A stretch of 64,000 bases of DNA from Rhizobium sp. C4 (GCF_021026315.1 NZ_JAJNCX010000005.1:124001-188000); one strand, 5' to 3'. Counted from the stretch's first letter, positions 35,604 to 46,946 are shown. Numbers and translations are program-made. Notes: a model not told the origin generated them from the sequence alone.

Positions 35604-36674
35604 ATGAGAAAACTAATTTCCGCTCTGGCGTCGATTGCACTCGGCGCTGGTCTGATGACCGCTCCTGCCTTCTCTGCCGACAAGGGCATGGTTGGCATCT
35701 CGATGCCGACGAAGTCGTCCACGCGCTGGATCTCCGACGGCGAGAGCATGGTCAAGAGCTTCAAGGATCTCGGCTACACGGCTGACCTTCAGTTCGCTGA
35801 AGACGATATCCCGAACCAGCTCGCCCAGATCGAAAACATGGTCACCAAGGGTGCCAAGGTTCTCGTCATCGGCGCCATCGACGGAACGACGCTGTCCGAC
35901 ATTCTCGCCAAGGCTCACACGGCCGGCGTGAAGGTCTTCGCATATGACCGCCTGATCCGCGAAACGCCGAATGTCGACTACTATGCGACCTTCGACAACT
36001 TCAAGGTTGGCGTTCTGCAGGCAGAATCGCTCGTGAAGGGCCTCAAGGAGCGCTTCCCGAACGTGAAGCCCTGGAACGTTGAACTCTTCGGCGGTTCTCC
36101 GGACGACAACAACGCCTTCTTCTTCTATGATGGCGCCATGAGCGTTCTGAAGCCGATGATCGACAAGGGCGAAATTGCCGTTGTTTCCGGTCAGATGGGC
36201 ATGGACAAGGTCGGTACGCTCCGTTGGGACGGCGCTGTTGCGCAGGCTCGCATGGACAACCTTCTGTCGGCAAACTACACCTCCAAGAAGGTCAACGGCG
36301 TTCTGTCTCCCTATGATGGTCTGTCGCGCGGCATCATCTCCTCGCTCAAGGGCGTTGGCTATGATCCGGCTGGCAAGGAATTCCCGATCGTAACCGGTCA
36401 GGATGCCGAGCTTGCTTCCGTCAAGGGCATGATTGCTGGCGAACAGTATTCGACGATCTTCAAGGACACCCGCGACCTCGCTGCAACGACCGCCAAGATG
36501 GTTGATGCCGTGATGCAGGGCAAGACACCGGAAGTGAACGACTCCAAGACCTACAACAATGGCGTCAAGGTTGTTCCGTCGATGCTTCTCTCGCCCCATG
36601 TTGTCTACAAGGACGACATCGAGAAGGTTCTCGTTGGTTCCGGCTATTACACCAAGGACCAGATTGCCAAGTAA
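35604..36674 (+). CDS. chvE: Periplasmic sugar-binding protein ChvE
   Basis: A 356-residue type I periplasmic receptor, matching the size of A. tumefaciens ChvE, which binds galactose, arabinose, glucose, xylose and some sugar acids. The signal peptide is [20 protein letters not shown] with cleavage after the PAFSA segment; the mature part starts [19 protein letters not shown]. Motifs of the family, such as [20 protein letters not shown] and [12 protein letters not shown], are intact. GGGAGGA precedes the ATG at 35604. In Agrobacterium, ChvE also interacts with the VirA sensor; no vir genes are in this window, so only the transport role is supported here. Confidence 0.94.
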   Translation: MRKLISALASIALGAGLMTAPAFSADKGMVGISMPTKSSTRWISDGESMVKSFKDLGYTADLQFAEDDIPNQLAQIENMVTKGAKVLVIGAIDGTTLSDILAKAHTAGVKVFAYDRLIRETPNVDYYATFDNFKVGVLQAESLVKGLKERFPNVKPWNVELFGGSPDDNNAFFFYDGAMSVLKPMIDKGEIAVVSGQMGMDKVGTLRWDGAVAQARMDNLLSANYTSKKVNGVLSPYDGLSRGIISSLKGVGYDPAGKEFPIVTGQDAELASVKGMIAGEQYSTIFKDTRDLAATTAKMVDAVMQGKTPEVNDSKTYNNGVKVVPSMLLSPHVVYKDDIEKVLVGSGYYTKDQIAK

Positions 36675-36691
36675 TCTTGGTTGAACAGTCA

Positions 36692-36719
36692 GGGAAGTCC
36701 GGTTTTAGCCGGGCTTCCC
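36692..36719 (+). terminator. Stem-loop after chvE
   Basis: GGGAAGTCCGG (36692-36702) pairs with CCGGGCTTCCC (36709-36719) with one G-U pair and a 6-base loop. No T-tract follows, so it is more likely a processing or partial-termination hairpin between chvE and gguA than a full stop. Confidence 0.65.
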
Positions 36720-36907
36720 ATCCTGGAATGCCTGCCGTGATCCATGAAAATGGCGGCCCCTGCCGCATGGGGGTCTGGTCAGCCGGAAGGGCAGGAAAGA
36801 GTGCGGCGGTCCTTAATGACGCGACCGGCTCCTGATAAAAAGAACAACGCCCGCATCAAGCCTGCGACAAGTCTCGCAAATATGCTACGATGCGCCGGGG
36901 GAGTGAA

Positions 36908-38428
<1,521 letters not shown>

Positions 38429-38437
38429 GAGAGAAAC

Positions 38438-39643
38438 ATGGCCCAGGCGACGGAAACATCGCGGGATAAGACCGATATTCTGCATTTTGTGAAGGCAAAC
38501 ATTCGCGACTACGCGCTGTTGATCTCCCTTCTCATCATCATGGCCTATTTCCAGTATTCGACCAATGGCACGCTGTTCATGCCGGTCAATATGACGAACA
38601 TCATCCTGCAGAACAGCTACATCGTCATCATGGCGCTGGGCATGCTGCTGATCATCGTGGCGGGTCATATCGATCTGTCAGTGGGCTCTGTCTCGGGCTT
38701 TATCGGTGCGGTTGCGGCCGTGTTCATGGTGCAGTGGAAGATGGACACGGCGCTTGCTGTCGTTCTCTGTATTGCGCTGGGTGGCGTTATCGGTGCGATG
38801 CAGGGCTTCTTCGTGGCCTTCTATCGGATCCCGGCCTTCATCGTGACGCTTGCAGGCATGCTGGTGTTCAAGGGGCTGGCGCTGACCGTTCTCGGCGGTG
38901 CCTCTGTCGGTCCGTTCCCGAAGGAGTTCCAGCTCCTGTCTTCGGGCTATGTGCCCGACTTCACGACCTTCCAGCTTTTCGGTCAGCCCTTCAACGTGCT
39001 GGCCATGGCCATCGGTGTCGTCGTGACCGCGCTGATCATCCGCGCAAACTTCAAGGAGCGCAGCAATCAGCTTCAGCACTCCATGGCTGAAGAACCGAAC
39101 GTCATCTTCTTCGGTCGCAACATTCTGATTGCGATCGGTTTCCTCGGCTTCACCTATCTGATGGCCCGCTATCGTGGTCTGCCGAACGTGCTGGTCGTGA
39201 TGTTTGCCCTTATCGTGCTCTTCACCTTCATCACCACGCGCACGACCTTCGGTCGCCGCATCTATGCGCTCGGTGGTAACGAGAAGGCTGCAAAGCTCTC
39301 GGGTATCAATACCGAGCGCCTGATCCTTCTGACCTTCACCATCATGGGTGCGCTTGCTGGTCTTGCCGGCCTGATCTTCGCGGCTCGTCTGAACGTCGCA
39401 ACCCCGAAGGCCGGTCTCGGCTTCGAGCTCGACGTGATCGCGGCCTGCTTCATCGGCGGTGCGGCCACAACCGGCGGCGTCGGCAAGGTCGTCGGCGCGG
39501 TCATCGGCGCCTTCATCATGGGTGTGATGAACAACGGCATGTCGATCATGGGTATCGGCATTGACTGGCAGCAGGTCATCAAGGGCGTCGTTCTGATGCT
39601 CGCGGTGTTCCTGGACGTTTACTACAAGCAGAAGCAGGGCTGA
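38438..39643 (+). CDS. gguB: Multiple-sugar ABC transporter permease GguB
   Basis: A 401-residue permease of the XylH/AraH type with about ten hydrophobic helices. Family motifs include [16 protein letters not shown] near residue 78, the RIPAFIVTLAGMLVFKGL segment, and TTFGRRIYALGGNEKAAKLSG in the coupling region. It forms the membrane channel with GguA and receives sugar from ChvE. Its stop codon lies within a hairpin (39636-39655), after which the catabolic genes follow. Confidence 0.93.
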   Translation: MAQATETSRDKTDILHFVKANIRDYALLISLLIIMAYFQYSTNGTLFMPVNMTNIILQNSYIVIMALGMLLIIVAGHIDLSVGSVSGFIGAVAAVFMVQWKMDTALAVVLCIALGGVIGAMQGFFVAFYRIPAFIVTLAGMLVFKGLALTVLGGASVGPFPKEFQLLSSGYVPDFTTFQLFGQPFNVLAMAIGVVVTALIIRANFKERSNQLQHSMAEEPNVIFFGRNILIAIGFLGFTYLMARYRGLPNVLVVMFALIVLFTFITTRTTFGRRIYALGGNEKAAKLSGINTERLILLTFTIMGALAGLAGLIFAARLNVATPKAGLGFELDVIAACFIGGAATTGGVGKVVGAVIGAFIMGVMNNGMSIMGIGIDWQQVIKGVVLMLAVFLDVYYKQKQG

Positions 39644-39655
39644 TTTTTCAGCCCT
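39636..39655 (+). terminator. Hairpin at the end of gguB
   Basis: AGGGCTGA pairs perfectly with TCAGCCCT around a TTTT loop; the left arm includes the gguB stop codon. No T-tract follows, so partial termination or RNA processing between the transporter and enzyme genes is more likely than full termination. Confidence 0.5.
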
Positions 39656-39703
39656 CACTGACCTCGCGTCCCCTTACGAAACATAACCTTTTAAAGGTGC
39701 CCT

Positions 39704-41446
39704 ATGACTTTCAAGCCTGCTCAATGGCCTAGAAAACTGCGTTCTCAAGAATGGTTCGGCGGCAACGGGCGCGACCAGATCTATCACCGCGGCTGGATGA
39801 AGAACCAGGGCCTGCCGCACCACATGTTCGACGGTCGCCCGGTCATCGGCATCCTGAACACGTGGTCGGAACTGACGCCCTGCAACGCGCATCTGCGCGA
39901 TCTCGCTGAAAAGGTGAAGTACGGCGTCTATGAAGCCGGTGGCTTCCCGGTCGAAGTGCCGGTCTTCTCGGCCTCGGAAAGCGCCTTCCGCCCGACCGCG
40001 ATGATGTTCCGCAACCTCGCCGCTCTCGCGGTCGAAGAAGCGATCCGTGGCCAACCGATGGATGGCTGTGTGCTGCTCGTCGGCTGTGACAAGACCACGC
40101 CGTCGCTCCTCATGGGGGCTGCATCTTGCGACCTGCCGACGATCATGGTCTCCGGCGGTCCGATGCTGAACGGCTATTTCCGTGGCGAGCGCGTCGGTTC
40201 CGGCACGCATCTGTGGAAGTTCTCCGAAGCCGTGAAGGCCGGTGAGATGACGCAAGCCGAGTTTGCCCAGGCAGAAGCCTCCATGTCGCGTTCGCCGGGC
40301 TCGTGCAACACGATGGGCACTGCGTCCACCATGGCCTCCATGATGGAATCGCTCGGCATGACTTTGTCCGGCAATGCCGCGATCCCGGCCGTCGACAGCC
40401 GCCGCCGCGTGATGGCGCACATGACCGGTATGCGGATCGTCCAGATGGTCAAGGACGACCTGAAGCCTTCCGACATCCTGAAGAAGGAAAACTTCGAGAA
40501 CGCCATCCGCACCAATGGCGCGATCGGCGGCTCGACCAATGCCGTGATCCATCTTCTGGCGATCGCCGGCCGCGTCGGCATCGACCTGACGCTTGACGAC
40601 TGGGATCGTTGCGGTCGCGAGGTCTCGACCATCGTCAACCTCATGCCGTCGGGCAAGTACCTGATGGAAGAGTTCTTCTATGCCGGCGGCCTGCCGGTCG
40701 TCATCAAGCGCCTGGGCGAAGCTGGACTCCTGAACAAGGATGCGCTGACGGTCGCCGGCAGCTCGATCTGGGACGAAGTGAAGGATGTCGTCAACTACAA
40801 TGAAGACGTCATCCTGCCAGCTGACAGGCCGCTGACGGTTCACGGTGGTATCGCGGTCCTCAAGGGCAACCTTGCCCCGAACGGCGCTGTCCTGAAGCCG
40901 TCTGCCGCCTCCGCGCATCTCCTGAAGCATCGCGGCCGCGCCGTGGTCTTCGAAGACATCGACGACTACAAGGCCAAGATCAACGACGAAAACCTCGATA
41001 TCGACGAGACCTGCGTCATGGTCATGAAGAACTGTGGTCCGAAGGGCTATCCGGGCATGGCCGAAGTCGGCAACATGGGCCTGCCGCCCAAGGTGCTCCG
41101 CAAGGGCATCACCGACATGGTTCGCATTTCGGATGCGCGCATGTCCGGTACCGCCTATGGCACCGTTGTCCTGCACACCTCGCCGGAAGCCGCCGCAGGT
41201 GGTCCGCTTGCCGTTGTCCGCAATGGCGACATGATCGAGCTCGACGTCGAGGCACGCCGCATCCATCTCGATATTTCCGATGCCGAGCTGCAGGCCCGTC
41301 TTGCCGAGTGGAAGCCGCTGCCGGATCAGCCGGAGTCGGGTTACGCCTGGCTGCACCAGACCCATGTCATGGGTGCTGACACCGGCGCCGACCTTGACTT
41401 CCTCAAGGGCTGCCGTGGCGCCCCGGTCGGAAAGGACTCGCACTGA
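39704..41446 (+). CDS. L-arabinonate-type dehydratase (IlvD/Edd family)
   Basis: A 580-residue Fe-S dehydratase that would convert a sugar acid such as L-arabinonate (or D-galactonate/D-fuconate) to its 2-keto-3-deoxy form. The three cluster cysteines are at Cys60, Cys128 and Cys201, and the carbamylated Lys at 130 in the GCDKTT motif; these match the residues described for Rhizobium leguminosarum L-arabinonate dehydratase with a one-residue shift. It equates to AraC of Azospirillum brasilense. It follows gguB by 60 bp, and its stop overlaps the next gene's start (TGATG). Confidence 0.92.
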   Translation: MTFKPAQWPRKLRSQEWFGGNGRDQIYHRGWMKNQGLPHHMFDGRPVIGILNTWSELTPCNAHLRDLAEKVKYGVYEAGGFPVEVPVFSASESAFRPTAMMFRNLAALAVEEAIRGQPMDGCVLLVGCDKTTPSLLMGAASCDLPTIMVSGGPMLNGYFRGERVGSGTHLWKFSEAVKAGEMTQAEFAQAEASMSRSPGSCNTMGTASTMASMMESLGMTLSGNAAIPAVDSRRRVMAHMTGMRIVQMVKDDLKPSDILKKENFENAIRTNGAIGGSTNAVIHLLAIAGRVGIDLTLDDWDRCGREVSTIVNLMPSGKYLMEEFFYAGGLPVVIKRLGEAGLLNKDALTVAGSSIWDEVKDVVNYNEDVILPADRPLTVHGGIAVLKGNLAPNGAVLKPSAASAHLLKHRGRAVVFEDIDDYKAKINDENLDIDETCVMVMKNCGPKGYPGMAEVGNMGLPPKVLRKGITDMVRISDARMSGTAYGTVVLHTSPEAAAGGPLAVVRNGDMIELDVEARRIHLDISDAELQARLAEWKPLPDQPESGYAWLHQTHVMGADTGADLDFLKGCRGAPVGKDSH

Positions 41447-42384
41447 TGGCCATGAAGCTTGCCCTTGTCGGCATCGGCAAGATTGCGGTCGACCAGCACG
41501 TTCCGGCGCTGAAGGCGTCGTCGGACTGGGAACTCGCCGCAACCGTGTCGCGCCATGGAGCTGTGGAGGGCGTTGAGGCATTCGACGACTTCCACAAGAT
41601 GCTCGCAGCCCGGCCGGATATCGAAACCGTGTCGCTCTGCCTGCCGCCGGTTCCGCGCTTTGAATATGCGAAGGCCGCCATCGAGGCCGGGCGTCATGTG
41701 ATGCTTGAAAAGCCGCCGGGTGCGACCGTTTCCGAATGCCATGCGCTGGAAGCACTTGCCCGCAAGGCAGGCGTTTCGATTTACGCGACCTGGCATTCGT
41801 GCGAGGCGGAAGGCGTGGCGGCTGCCAAGTCCTGGCTCAAGGACAAGGCACTGAAGTCGCTGAAGGTGACGTGGAAGGAAGACGTTCGTCGCTGGCATCC
41901 GGGCCAGGCCTGGATCTGGCAGGCAGGCGGACTGGGCGTCTTCGATCCCGGCATCAACGCGCTGTCGATCGTGACCGAGATTCTCCCGGTTCCGATCCAC
42001 CTGAAGGCAGCTGAATTGTCCTTCCCGTCCAACTGCGAGACGCCGATTGCGGCTGACCTGCAGTTCTTCCACCCGCAGGGTGCCGATGTCTCGGCCGTGT
42101 TCGACTTCCGTCAGGAAGGCGAACAGACCTGGTCGATCGACGTAGAGACGGAAGAGGGCAAGCTCAGCCTGACCGATGGTGGCGCGAACCTCTTCATCAA
42201 TGGCGAGCGCCAGGCGGCGCTGGAAGGTGGACTGACCCTGTCAGGGGAATATCCGCGCCTCTATGCCAAGATGGCTGCGCTGGTTAAGGCTGGCGCCATT
42301 CACATGGATATCTCGCCGATGGCGCATGTTGCCGATGCCTTCCTGCTTGGCAAGCGCGTGACCGTCGAACCGTTTTACGAATAA
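41446..42384 (+). CDS. Gfo/Idh/MocA sugar 1-dehydrogenase (L-arabinose/D-galactose type)
   Basis: A 312-residue NAD(P) dehydrogenase. The Rossmann motif GIGKIAVDQHVPAL starts near residue 9 and the EKPPGATVSE motif carries the conserved Lys of the family. It resembles D-galactose 1-dehydrogenase and A. brasilense L-arabinose 1-dehydrogenase (AraA), which oxidise the anomeric carbon to a lactone. The start overlaps the dehydratase stop. A lactonase gene, needed in principle for the next step, is not seen in this cluster; the lactone may open spontaneously or the gene may lie elsewhere. Confidence 0.88.
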   Translation: MAMKLALVGIGKIAVDQHVPALKASSDWELAATVSRHGAVEGVEAFDDFHKMLAARPDIETVSLCLPPVPRFEYAKAAIEAGRHVMLEKPPGATVSECHALEALARKAGVSIYATWHSCEAEGVAAAKSWLKDKALKSLKVTWKEDVRRWHPGQAWIWQAGGLGVFDPGINALSIVTEILPVPIHLKAAELSFPSNCETPIAADLQFFHPQGADVSAVFDFRQEGEQTWSIDVETEEGKLSLTDGGANLFINGERQAALEGGLTLSGEYPRLYAKMAALVKAGAIHMDISPMAHVADAFLLGKRVTVEPFYE

Positions 42385-42396
42385 GGTGCTTCGATT

Positions 42397-43314
42397 ATGA
42401 AACATGTTTTGACCGGCATTCTGCCCGTTGCCCCGACGCCGTTTACGGCGGACGGTCGCGTTGACGAAGACGGCATGCGCCGTGTGCTCGATTGCATGAT
42501 CGACCAGGGTGTCGATGCGATCTGCATTCTGGCCAACTATTCCGAACAGTTCGTTCTGTCGGACGAAGAACGCGCGCTGCTGACAAAGCTCTCTGTCGAG
42601 CATGTGGCCGGCCGCGTTCCGGTCATCGTCACCATCAGCCACTTTGCAACGCATATCGTGGTCGAGCGTGCCAAGTATGCGCAGAGCCTCGGCGCCTCGA
42701 TGGTCATGATGATGCCGCCCTATCACGGTGTCGGCCTGGTGCCGGCTCCGCTCGGCATCTATGAGCACTTCAAGGCCGTGTCCGATGCGATCTCGATCCC
42801 GATCATGATCCAGGATGCTCCGATCTCCGGTGCGTCGCTGCCGGTGGACATGCTGGTGAAGATGGCCAAGGAGATCGAAAACGTCTCCTACTTCAAGATC
42901 GAAGTGCCGTTTGCAGCCGACAAGCTGGCGGCCCTGATTGAAGCAGGCGGCCCCGAGATTCTCGGTCCGTTCGACGGCGAGGAAGCAGTGACCCTGCTGG
43001 CGGACCTCGACGCCGGCGCAACGGGCACGATGACCTCGGCCATGTTCCCGGAAAAGATCCGTCCGATCGTGATCGATTATCGCGCCGGCCGGCTTGATGC
43101 GGCGCTGGCCCAGTGGCAGCGTTGCCTGCCGCTCGTCAACCATGAGAACCGTCAATGCGGCCTGCGCGCGGCGAAGACCGTGATGATGGAAGGCGGCGTG
43201 ATCAAGAGCGATTATGTCCGCCATCCGCTGAAGCCGATGTCGGATCGCACCAAGCAGCGCCTGCTGTCACTGGCGCGTGACCTTGATGTGCTTGCCCTGA
43301 AATGGGGCAAGTAA
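42397..43314 (+). CDS. DHDPS-family L-2-keto-3-deoxyarabonate dehydratase or aldolase
   Basis: A 305-residue (beta/alpha)8 enzyme of the dihydrodipicolinate synthase/N-acetylneuraminate lyase family. The Schiff-base Lys lies in YFKIEVPF near residue 168. In A. brasilense the equivalent AraD dehydrates L-2-keto-3-deoxyarabonate to alpha-ketoglutaric semialdehyde; aldolase members of the same family split KDG-type acids instead. The presence of a semialdehyde dehydrogenase next door favours the dehydratase function. It lies 12 bp after the dehydrogenase gene. Confidence 0.88.
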   Translation: MKHVLTGILPVAPTPFTADGRVDEDGMRRVLDCMIDQGVDAICILANYSEQFVLSDEERALLTKLSVEHVAGRVPVIVTISHFATHIVVERAKYAQSLGASMVMMMPPYHGVGLVPAPLGIYEHFKAVSDAISIPIMIQDAPISGASLPVDMLVKMAKEIENVSYFKIEVPFAADKLAALIEAGGPEILGPFDGEEAVTLLADLDAGATGTMTSAMFPEKIRPIVIDYRAGRLDAALAQWQRCLPLVNHENRQCGLRAAKTVMMEGGVIKSDYVRHPLKPMSDRTKQRLLSLARDLDVLALKWGK

Positions 43315-43349
43315 GCCGGTTGAATGCCGGCGGATAGTAACCTAGATCA

Positions 43350-43372
43350 GTGGCGAGCGGCCCGCTCGCCAC
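43350..43372 (+). terminator. Perfect hairpin before the semialdehyde dehydrogenase gene
   Basis: GTGGCGAGCG and CGCTCGCCAC form a 10-bp GC-rich stem around a GCC loop, followed by TTTCC. It sits 36 bp after the DHDPS-family gene and 28 bp before the next ATG, so it may lower expression of the last gene or mark an RNA end. Confidence 0.55.
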
Positions 43373-43400
43373 TTTCCATTTGACCGCAAGGAGTAAGACG

Positions 43401-44906
43401 ATGCTGACTGGCAAACACCTGATCGCTGGCGAATGGGTCAGTTCTGAAAAGACCTTCAAGTCCGCCCCGGCCAAGGGCGAATCCCGCACCTATTCTGATG
43501 GCGGAGCCGCCGAAGTCGATCGCGCCGTGCAAGCTGCCGAAGAGGCCTTCTGGTCCTATGGCTATTCCACCCGCGCCGAGCGCGCCGCTTTCCTCAACAA
43601 GATCGCTGACGAGATCGAGGCGCGTGCCGACGCAATCACCGAAATCGGCTCGTCCGAAACCGGTCTGCCGGAAGCCCGCCTTCAGGGCGAGCGCGGCCGC
43701 ACCACCGGCCAGCTGCGCCTTTTCGCCAGCCATATCGAGAAGGGCGACTATCTCGACCGCCGCTACGATCCGGCCCTGCCGGACCGCCAGCCGCTGCCGC
43801 GCCCGGATATCCGCCTGATTGAACGTCCCGTTGGCCCGGTCGCCGTCTTCGGTGCCTCCAACTTCCCGCTCGCCTTCTCGACTGCCGGCGGTGACACTGC
43901 GGCCGCACTGGCTGCCGGTTGCCCGGTCGTCGTCAAGGGCCACCAGGCGCATCCCGGCACGGGTGAAATCATTGCCCAGGCGATCGATGCAGCCATTAAG
44001 GCCTGCGGCATTCATCCGGGCGTCTTCTCGCTCGTTCAGGGCGTTACGCGCGAGCTCGGCGCCGCCGTCGTTCAGCATCCGCTGATCAAGGCCATCGGCT
44101 TCACCGGTTCCCTCGGTGGCGGCAAGGCTCTGTTTGATCTCTGCATGGCCCGTCCGGAACCCATCCCGTTCTTCGGCGAGCTCGGTTCCGTCAACCCCAT
44201 GTTCGTCATGCCGAACGCCGCGAACGCGCGCGCTGAAGCCATCGGCAAGGGCTGGGCTGGCTCGCTCACCATGGGGGCAGGGCAGTTCTGCACCAATCCC
44301 GGCATTTCGATCGTGGTGAAGGGCGAAAGCGCCGACACTTACATCGACGCCGCGGTGAAGGGCCTTGAGCCTGTCGGTGCGCAGACCATGCTGTCGGACG
44401 GCATTGCCGAAGCATTCCGGCGTGGCCGCGACCGCGTTCGCGCAACAGCTGGTGTCCGTGAAGTGCTGACGTCGGTTTGTGATCTGCGCAACGCGACGCC
44501 TTACCTCTACGTGACGACGGGTGAGGATTGGCTGGGCAACCATGTCTTGAGCGAAGAAGTGTTCGGTCCGCTGGGCATGGTCGTTGTCGTCAATGATCTC
44601 GACGAGATGCGCAAGCTGGCTCTCAGCTTTGCCGGCCAGCTGACGGCGACCATCCACATGGACGCGGCCGACACGGCGGATGCGCAGAAGCTGATGCCGA
44701 TCCTGGAGCGCAAGGCCGGCCGCATCTTGGTCAACGGCTATCCGACCGGCGTCGAGGTCTGCGACGCAATGGTTCATGGCGGTCCGTATCCGGCAACGAC
44801 AAACTTCGGTGCGACCTCTGTCGGCACGCTGTCGATCCGTCGCTTCCTGCGTCCGGTGTCCTATCAGAACATGCCCGCCGACCTTCTGCCGGCCGATCTG
44901 CGCTGA
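43401..44906 (+). CDS. Alpha-ketoglutaric semialdehyde (2,5-dioxovalerate) dehydrogenase
   Basis: A 501-residue aldehyde dehydrogenase that would produce 2-oxoglutarate. The substrate-binding FGASNFPLAFSTAGGDTA motif, the catalytic Glu in FFGELGSVNP and the catalytic Cys in GQFCTNPG are all present. The C-terminal part is typical of the KGSADH subfamily (AraE in A. brasilense). The start at 43401 (MLTGKHLIAGEW) has AAGGAG at good spacing; a longer in-frame start would run through the hairpin. It is the last gene of the chvE operon, ending at a terminator-like hairpin. Confidence 0.91.
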   Translation: MLTGKHLIAGEWVSSEKTFKSAPAKGESRTYSDGGAAEVDRAVQAAEEAFWSYGYSTRAERAAFLNKIADEIEARADAITEIGSSETGLPEARLQGERGRTTGQLRLFASHIEKGDYLDRRYDPALPDRQPLPRPDIRLIERPVGPVAVFGASNFPLAFSTAGGDTAAALAAGCPVVVKGHQAHPGTGEIIAQAIDAAIKACGIHPGVFSLVQGVTRELGAAVVQHPLIKAIGFTGSLGGGKALFDLCMARPEPIPFFGELGSVNPMFVMPNAANARAEAIGKGWAGSLTMGAGQFCTNPGISIVVKGESADTYIDAAVKGLEPVGAQTMLSDGIAEAFRRGRDRVRATAGVREVLTSVCDLRNATPYLYVTTGEDWLGNHVLSEEVFGPLGMVVVVNDLDEMRKLALSFAGQLTATIHMDAADTADAQKLMPILERKAGRILVNGYPTGVEVCDAMVHGGPYPATTNFGATSVGTLSIRRFLRPVSYQNMPADLLPADLR

Positions 44907-44931
44907 GATCTGAGACCTGTAAATGCATGAG

Positions 44932-44960
44932 AAGGCGGGGCGGCAACGTCCCGCCTTTGT
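44932..44960 (+). terminator. Terminator after the sugar-oxidation operon
   Basis: AAGGCGGG (44932-44939) pairs with CCCGCCTT (44950-44957) across a 10-base loop, followed by TGTCGTCTT. Position between the operon end and purU fits an intrinsic terminator, although the T-tract is short. Confidence 0.6.
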
Positions 44961-45146
44961 CGTCTTGAGGCCAAATCGTCTCTTTTGCGACAGTCTGAAT
45001 GCGCCAAACGGTGTCGGACGCGGAAGAGCCAGAGAAGGCCAGCGGACGATACGAATTAGCCATGCCGACCGGAGACACGAAAGACCTTGCAGTCTGCGTT
45101 GTTCCGGGTAGAGAAGATCGGCGGAGATGAAGAGGGGCTCTCGGAT

Positions 45147-46031
45147 ATGAACAATTACGTTCTCACCGTTTCGTGCAAATCAACCAGGGGGATTGTTGCC
45201 GCGATCTCGGGCTATCTGGCTGACAAAGACTGCAACATTATCGACAGCTCCCAATTCGATGCGCTCGACACCGGCAAGTTCTTCATGCGCGTGTCCTTCG
45301 TTTCCGAGGGGGGCATCAGCGGCGATGACTTGCGCAGCGGTTTCGAGCCTGTGGCAGAGAAATTCGCCATGGATTGGGAAATCCACAGCCCGGATCAGCG
45401 CGTCAAGGTGCTGCTGATGGTCTCGCGCTTTGGCCATTGCCTCAACGATCTTCTCTATCGTTGGAAGATTGGCGCACTGCCAATTGACATTGCGGGCGTT
45501 GTATCTAACCATTTTGAATACCAGAAGGTCGTCGTCAACCACGATATTCCCTTCCACCACATCAAGGTGACGAAGGAGAACAAGCCGCAAGCTGAGGCGC
45601 AGCTGATGCAGGTGGTGGAGCAGTCCGGCACCGAGCTGATCGTTCTGGCGCGCTACATGCAGGTGCTTTCCGACGATCTCTGCAAGAAGATGTCGGGCAA
45701 GATCATCAACATCCACCACTCCTTCCTGCCGTCCTTCAAGGGCGCCAACCCCTACAAGCAGGCCTATGAGCGCGGCGTGAAGCTGATCGGCGCAACGGCG
45801 CATTATGTCACGGCGGACCTTGACGAAGGCCCGATCATTGAGCAGGACATTGTCCGCATCACGCATGCCCAGAGCGCGGACGACTACGTGTCGCTGGGCC
45901 GCGATGTGGAAAGCCAGGTGCTGGCACGGGCCATCCATGCCCATATCCATCACCGCACCTTCATCAACGGCAACCGGACTGTCGTTTTCCCGGCTAGCCC
46001 CGGGTCTTACGCGTCTGAAAGAATGGGCTGA
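45147..46031 (+). CDS. purU: Formyltetrahydrofolate deformylase PurU
   Basis: Hydrolyses 10-formyl-THF to THF and formate, adjusting the one-carbon pool. The 294-residue protein has an N-terminal ACT-type regulatory domain (about residues 1-85) and a formyltransferase-like catalytic domain with the conserved IINIHHSFLPSFKGANPY region and a DEGPIIEQD motif. The start at 45147 (MNNYVLTVSC) has GAGGGG eleven bases upstream, rather far. It is followed by folD after 6 bp, a pairing seen in methyl- or formaldehyde-handling loci. Confidence 0.93.
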   Translation: MNNYVLTVSCKSTRGIVAAISGYLADKDCNIIDSSQFDALDTGKFFMRVSFVSEGGISGDDLRSGFEPVAEKFAMDWEIHSPDQRVKVLLMVSRFGHCLNDLLYRWKIGALPIDIAGVVSNHFEYQKVVVNHDIPFHHIKVTKENKPQAEAQLMQVVEQSGTELIVLARYMQVLSDDLCKKMSGKIINIHHSFLPSFKGANPYKQAYERGVKLIGATAHYVTADLDEGPIIEQDIVRITHAQSADDYVSLGRDVESQVLARAIHAHIHHRTFINGNRTVVFPASPGSYASERMG

Positions 46032-46037
46032 TTTCAA

Positions 46038-46946
46038 ATGGTTCGACGGATCGAGGGAAAGCCGACGGCGGCGGCTGTCATTGAGAAGGTGAAGGCGGAA
46101 GCGGCGCGCCTGGAGCACGATCATAGCGTAAAGCCCGGCCTTGCCGTCGTCATCGTCGGGGAAGATCCCGCGAGCCAGACCTATGTCGCCTCGAAGTCGC
46201 GCACGGCCAAGGAATGCGGCTTTCACTCGGTTCAGCATTCGCTGCCTGAGGCAACGACGCAAGCTGAGCTTGCGGCTTTGGTGGACAGTCTGAACTCCGA
46301 TTCCGCCATTCATGGCGTTCTCGTCCAGCTGCCGCTGCCCAAGGGTCTGGATTCAGAGCCGATCATTCAGTCGATCAAGCCTGAAAAGGATGTTGACGGT
46401 CTTCATGTCGTCAATGCCGGCAAGCTTGCAACCGGCGACCTCAAGACAGGCCTGATTTCCTGCACGCCGGCGGGTGCTATGATCATGGTTCGCATGGTGC
46501 ATGGACAGGACCTCTCGGGTCTTCATGCCGTTGTCGTCGGCCGCTCGAACCTGTTTGGCAAGCCGATGGGGCAGCTGCTTCTCAATGCCAATGCAACCGT
46601 TACCATGGCGCATTCGCGCACAAAGGACCTCGCATCCATTTGCCGAATGGCCGATATTCTTGTCGTTGCTGTCGGACGGCAGCAGATGGTTCGCGGCGAT
46701 TGGGTGAAGCCCGGCGCGACTGTGATCGATGTCGGTATCAACCGGATTGATGCGCCGGAGCGCGGTGAGGGGAGAACACGCCTTGTTGGCGACGTGAACT
46801 ATCCGGAAGCCGCGGAAGTCGCCGGCGCGATTACGCCCGTCCCGGGCGGCGTTGGCCTGATGACCATTGCTATGCTGATGGCGAATACGGTGACGGCCGC
46901 CTATCAGCAGTCCGGACTGTCTGCTCCGGATTTCGGCGCCCTTTAA
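46038..46946 (+). CDS. folD: FolD-type methylenetetrahydrofolate dehydrogenase/cyclohydrolase
   Basis: Interconverts methylene-, methenyl- and formyl-THF. The 302-residue protein keeps Tyr49 and Lys53 in the [14 protein letters not shown] region (the usual catalytic pair) and the DVDG loop. Two signatures deviate: [10 protein letters not shown] instead of GRSxIVGxP, and PGGVGLMT where PGGVGPMT is almost invariant. These differences, with the link to purU, suggest a specialised second FolD rather than the housekeeping copy. Whether both activities are kept cannot be told from sequence alone. There is no obvious ribosome site in the 6-bp gap, so coupling to purU is likely. Confidence 0.9.
   Translation: MVRRIEGKPTAAAVIEKVKAEAARLEHDHSVKPGLAVVIVGEDPASQTYVASKSRTAKECGFHSVQHSLPEATTQAELAALVDSLNSDSAIHGVLVQLPLPKGLDSEPIIQSIKPEKDVDGLHVVNAGKLATGDLKTGLISCTPAGAMIMVRMVHGQDLSGLHAVVVGRSNLFGKPMGQLLLNANATVTMAHSRTKDLASICRMADILVVAVGRQQMVRGDWVKPGATVIDVGINRIDAPERGEGRTRLVGDVNYPEAAEVAGAITPVPGGVGLMTIAMLMANTVTAAYQQSGLSAPDFGAL

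Noticed and set aside
35613-36599. 328-residue minus-strand frame opposite chvE
   Set aside because: It is a shadow of chvE; codon pattern and product belong to the plus-strand gene.
35604-36674. Virulence-region reading of chvE
   Set aside because: ChvE homologues are widespread sugar receptors in Rhizobiales; no vir, T-DNA or opine genes occur in the window.
44958-45146. Possible riboswitch leader upstream of purU
   Set aside because: I looked for glycine- and THF-type consensus elements and found none of their conserved blocks. A covariance-model search would be decisive.
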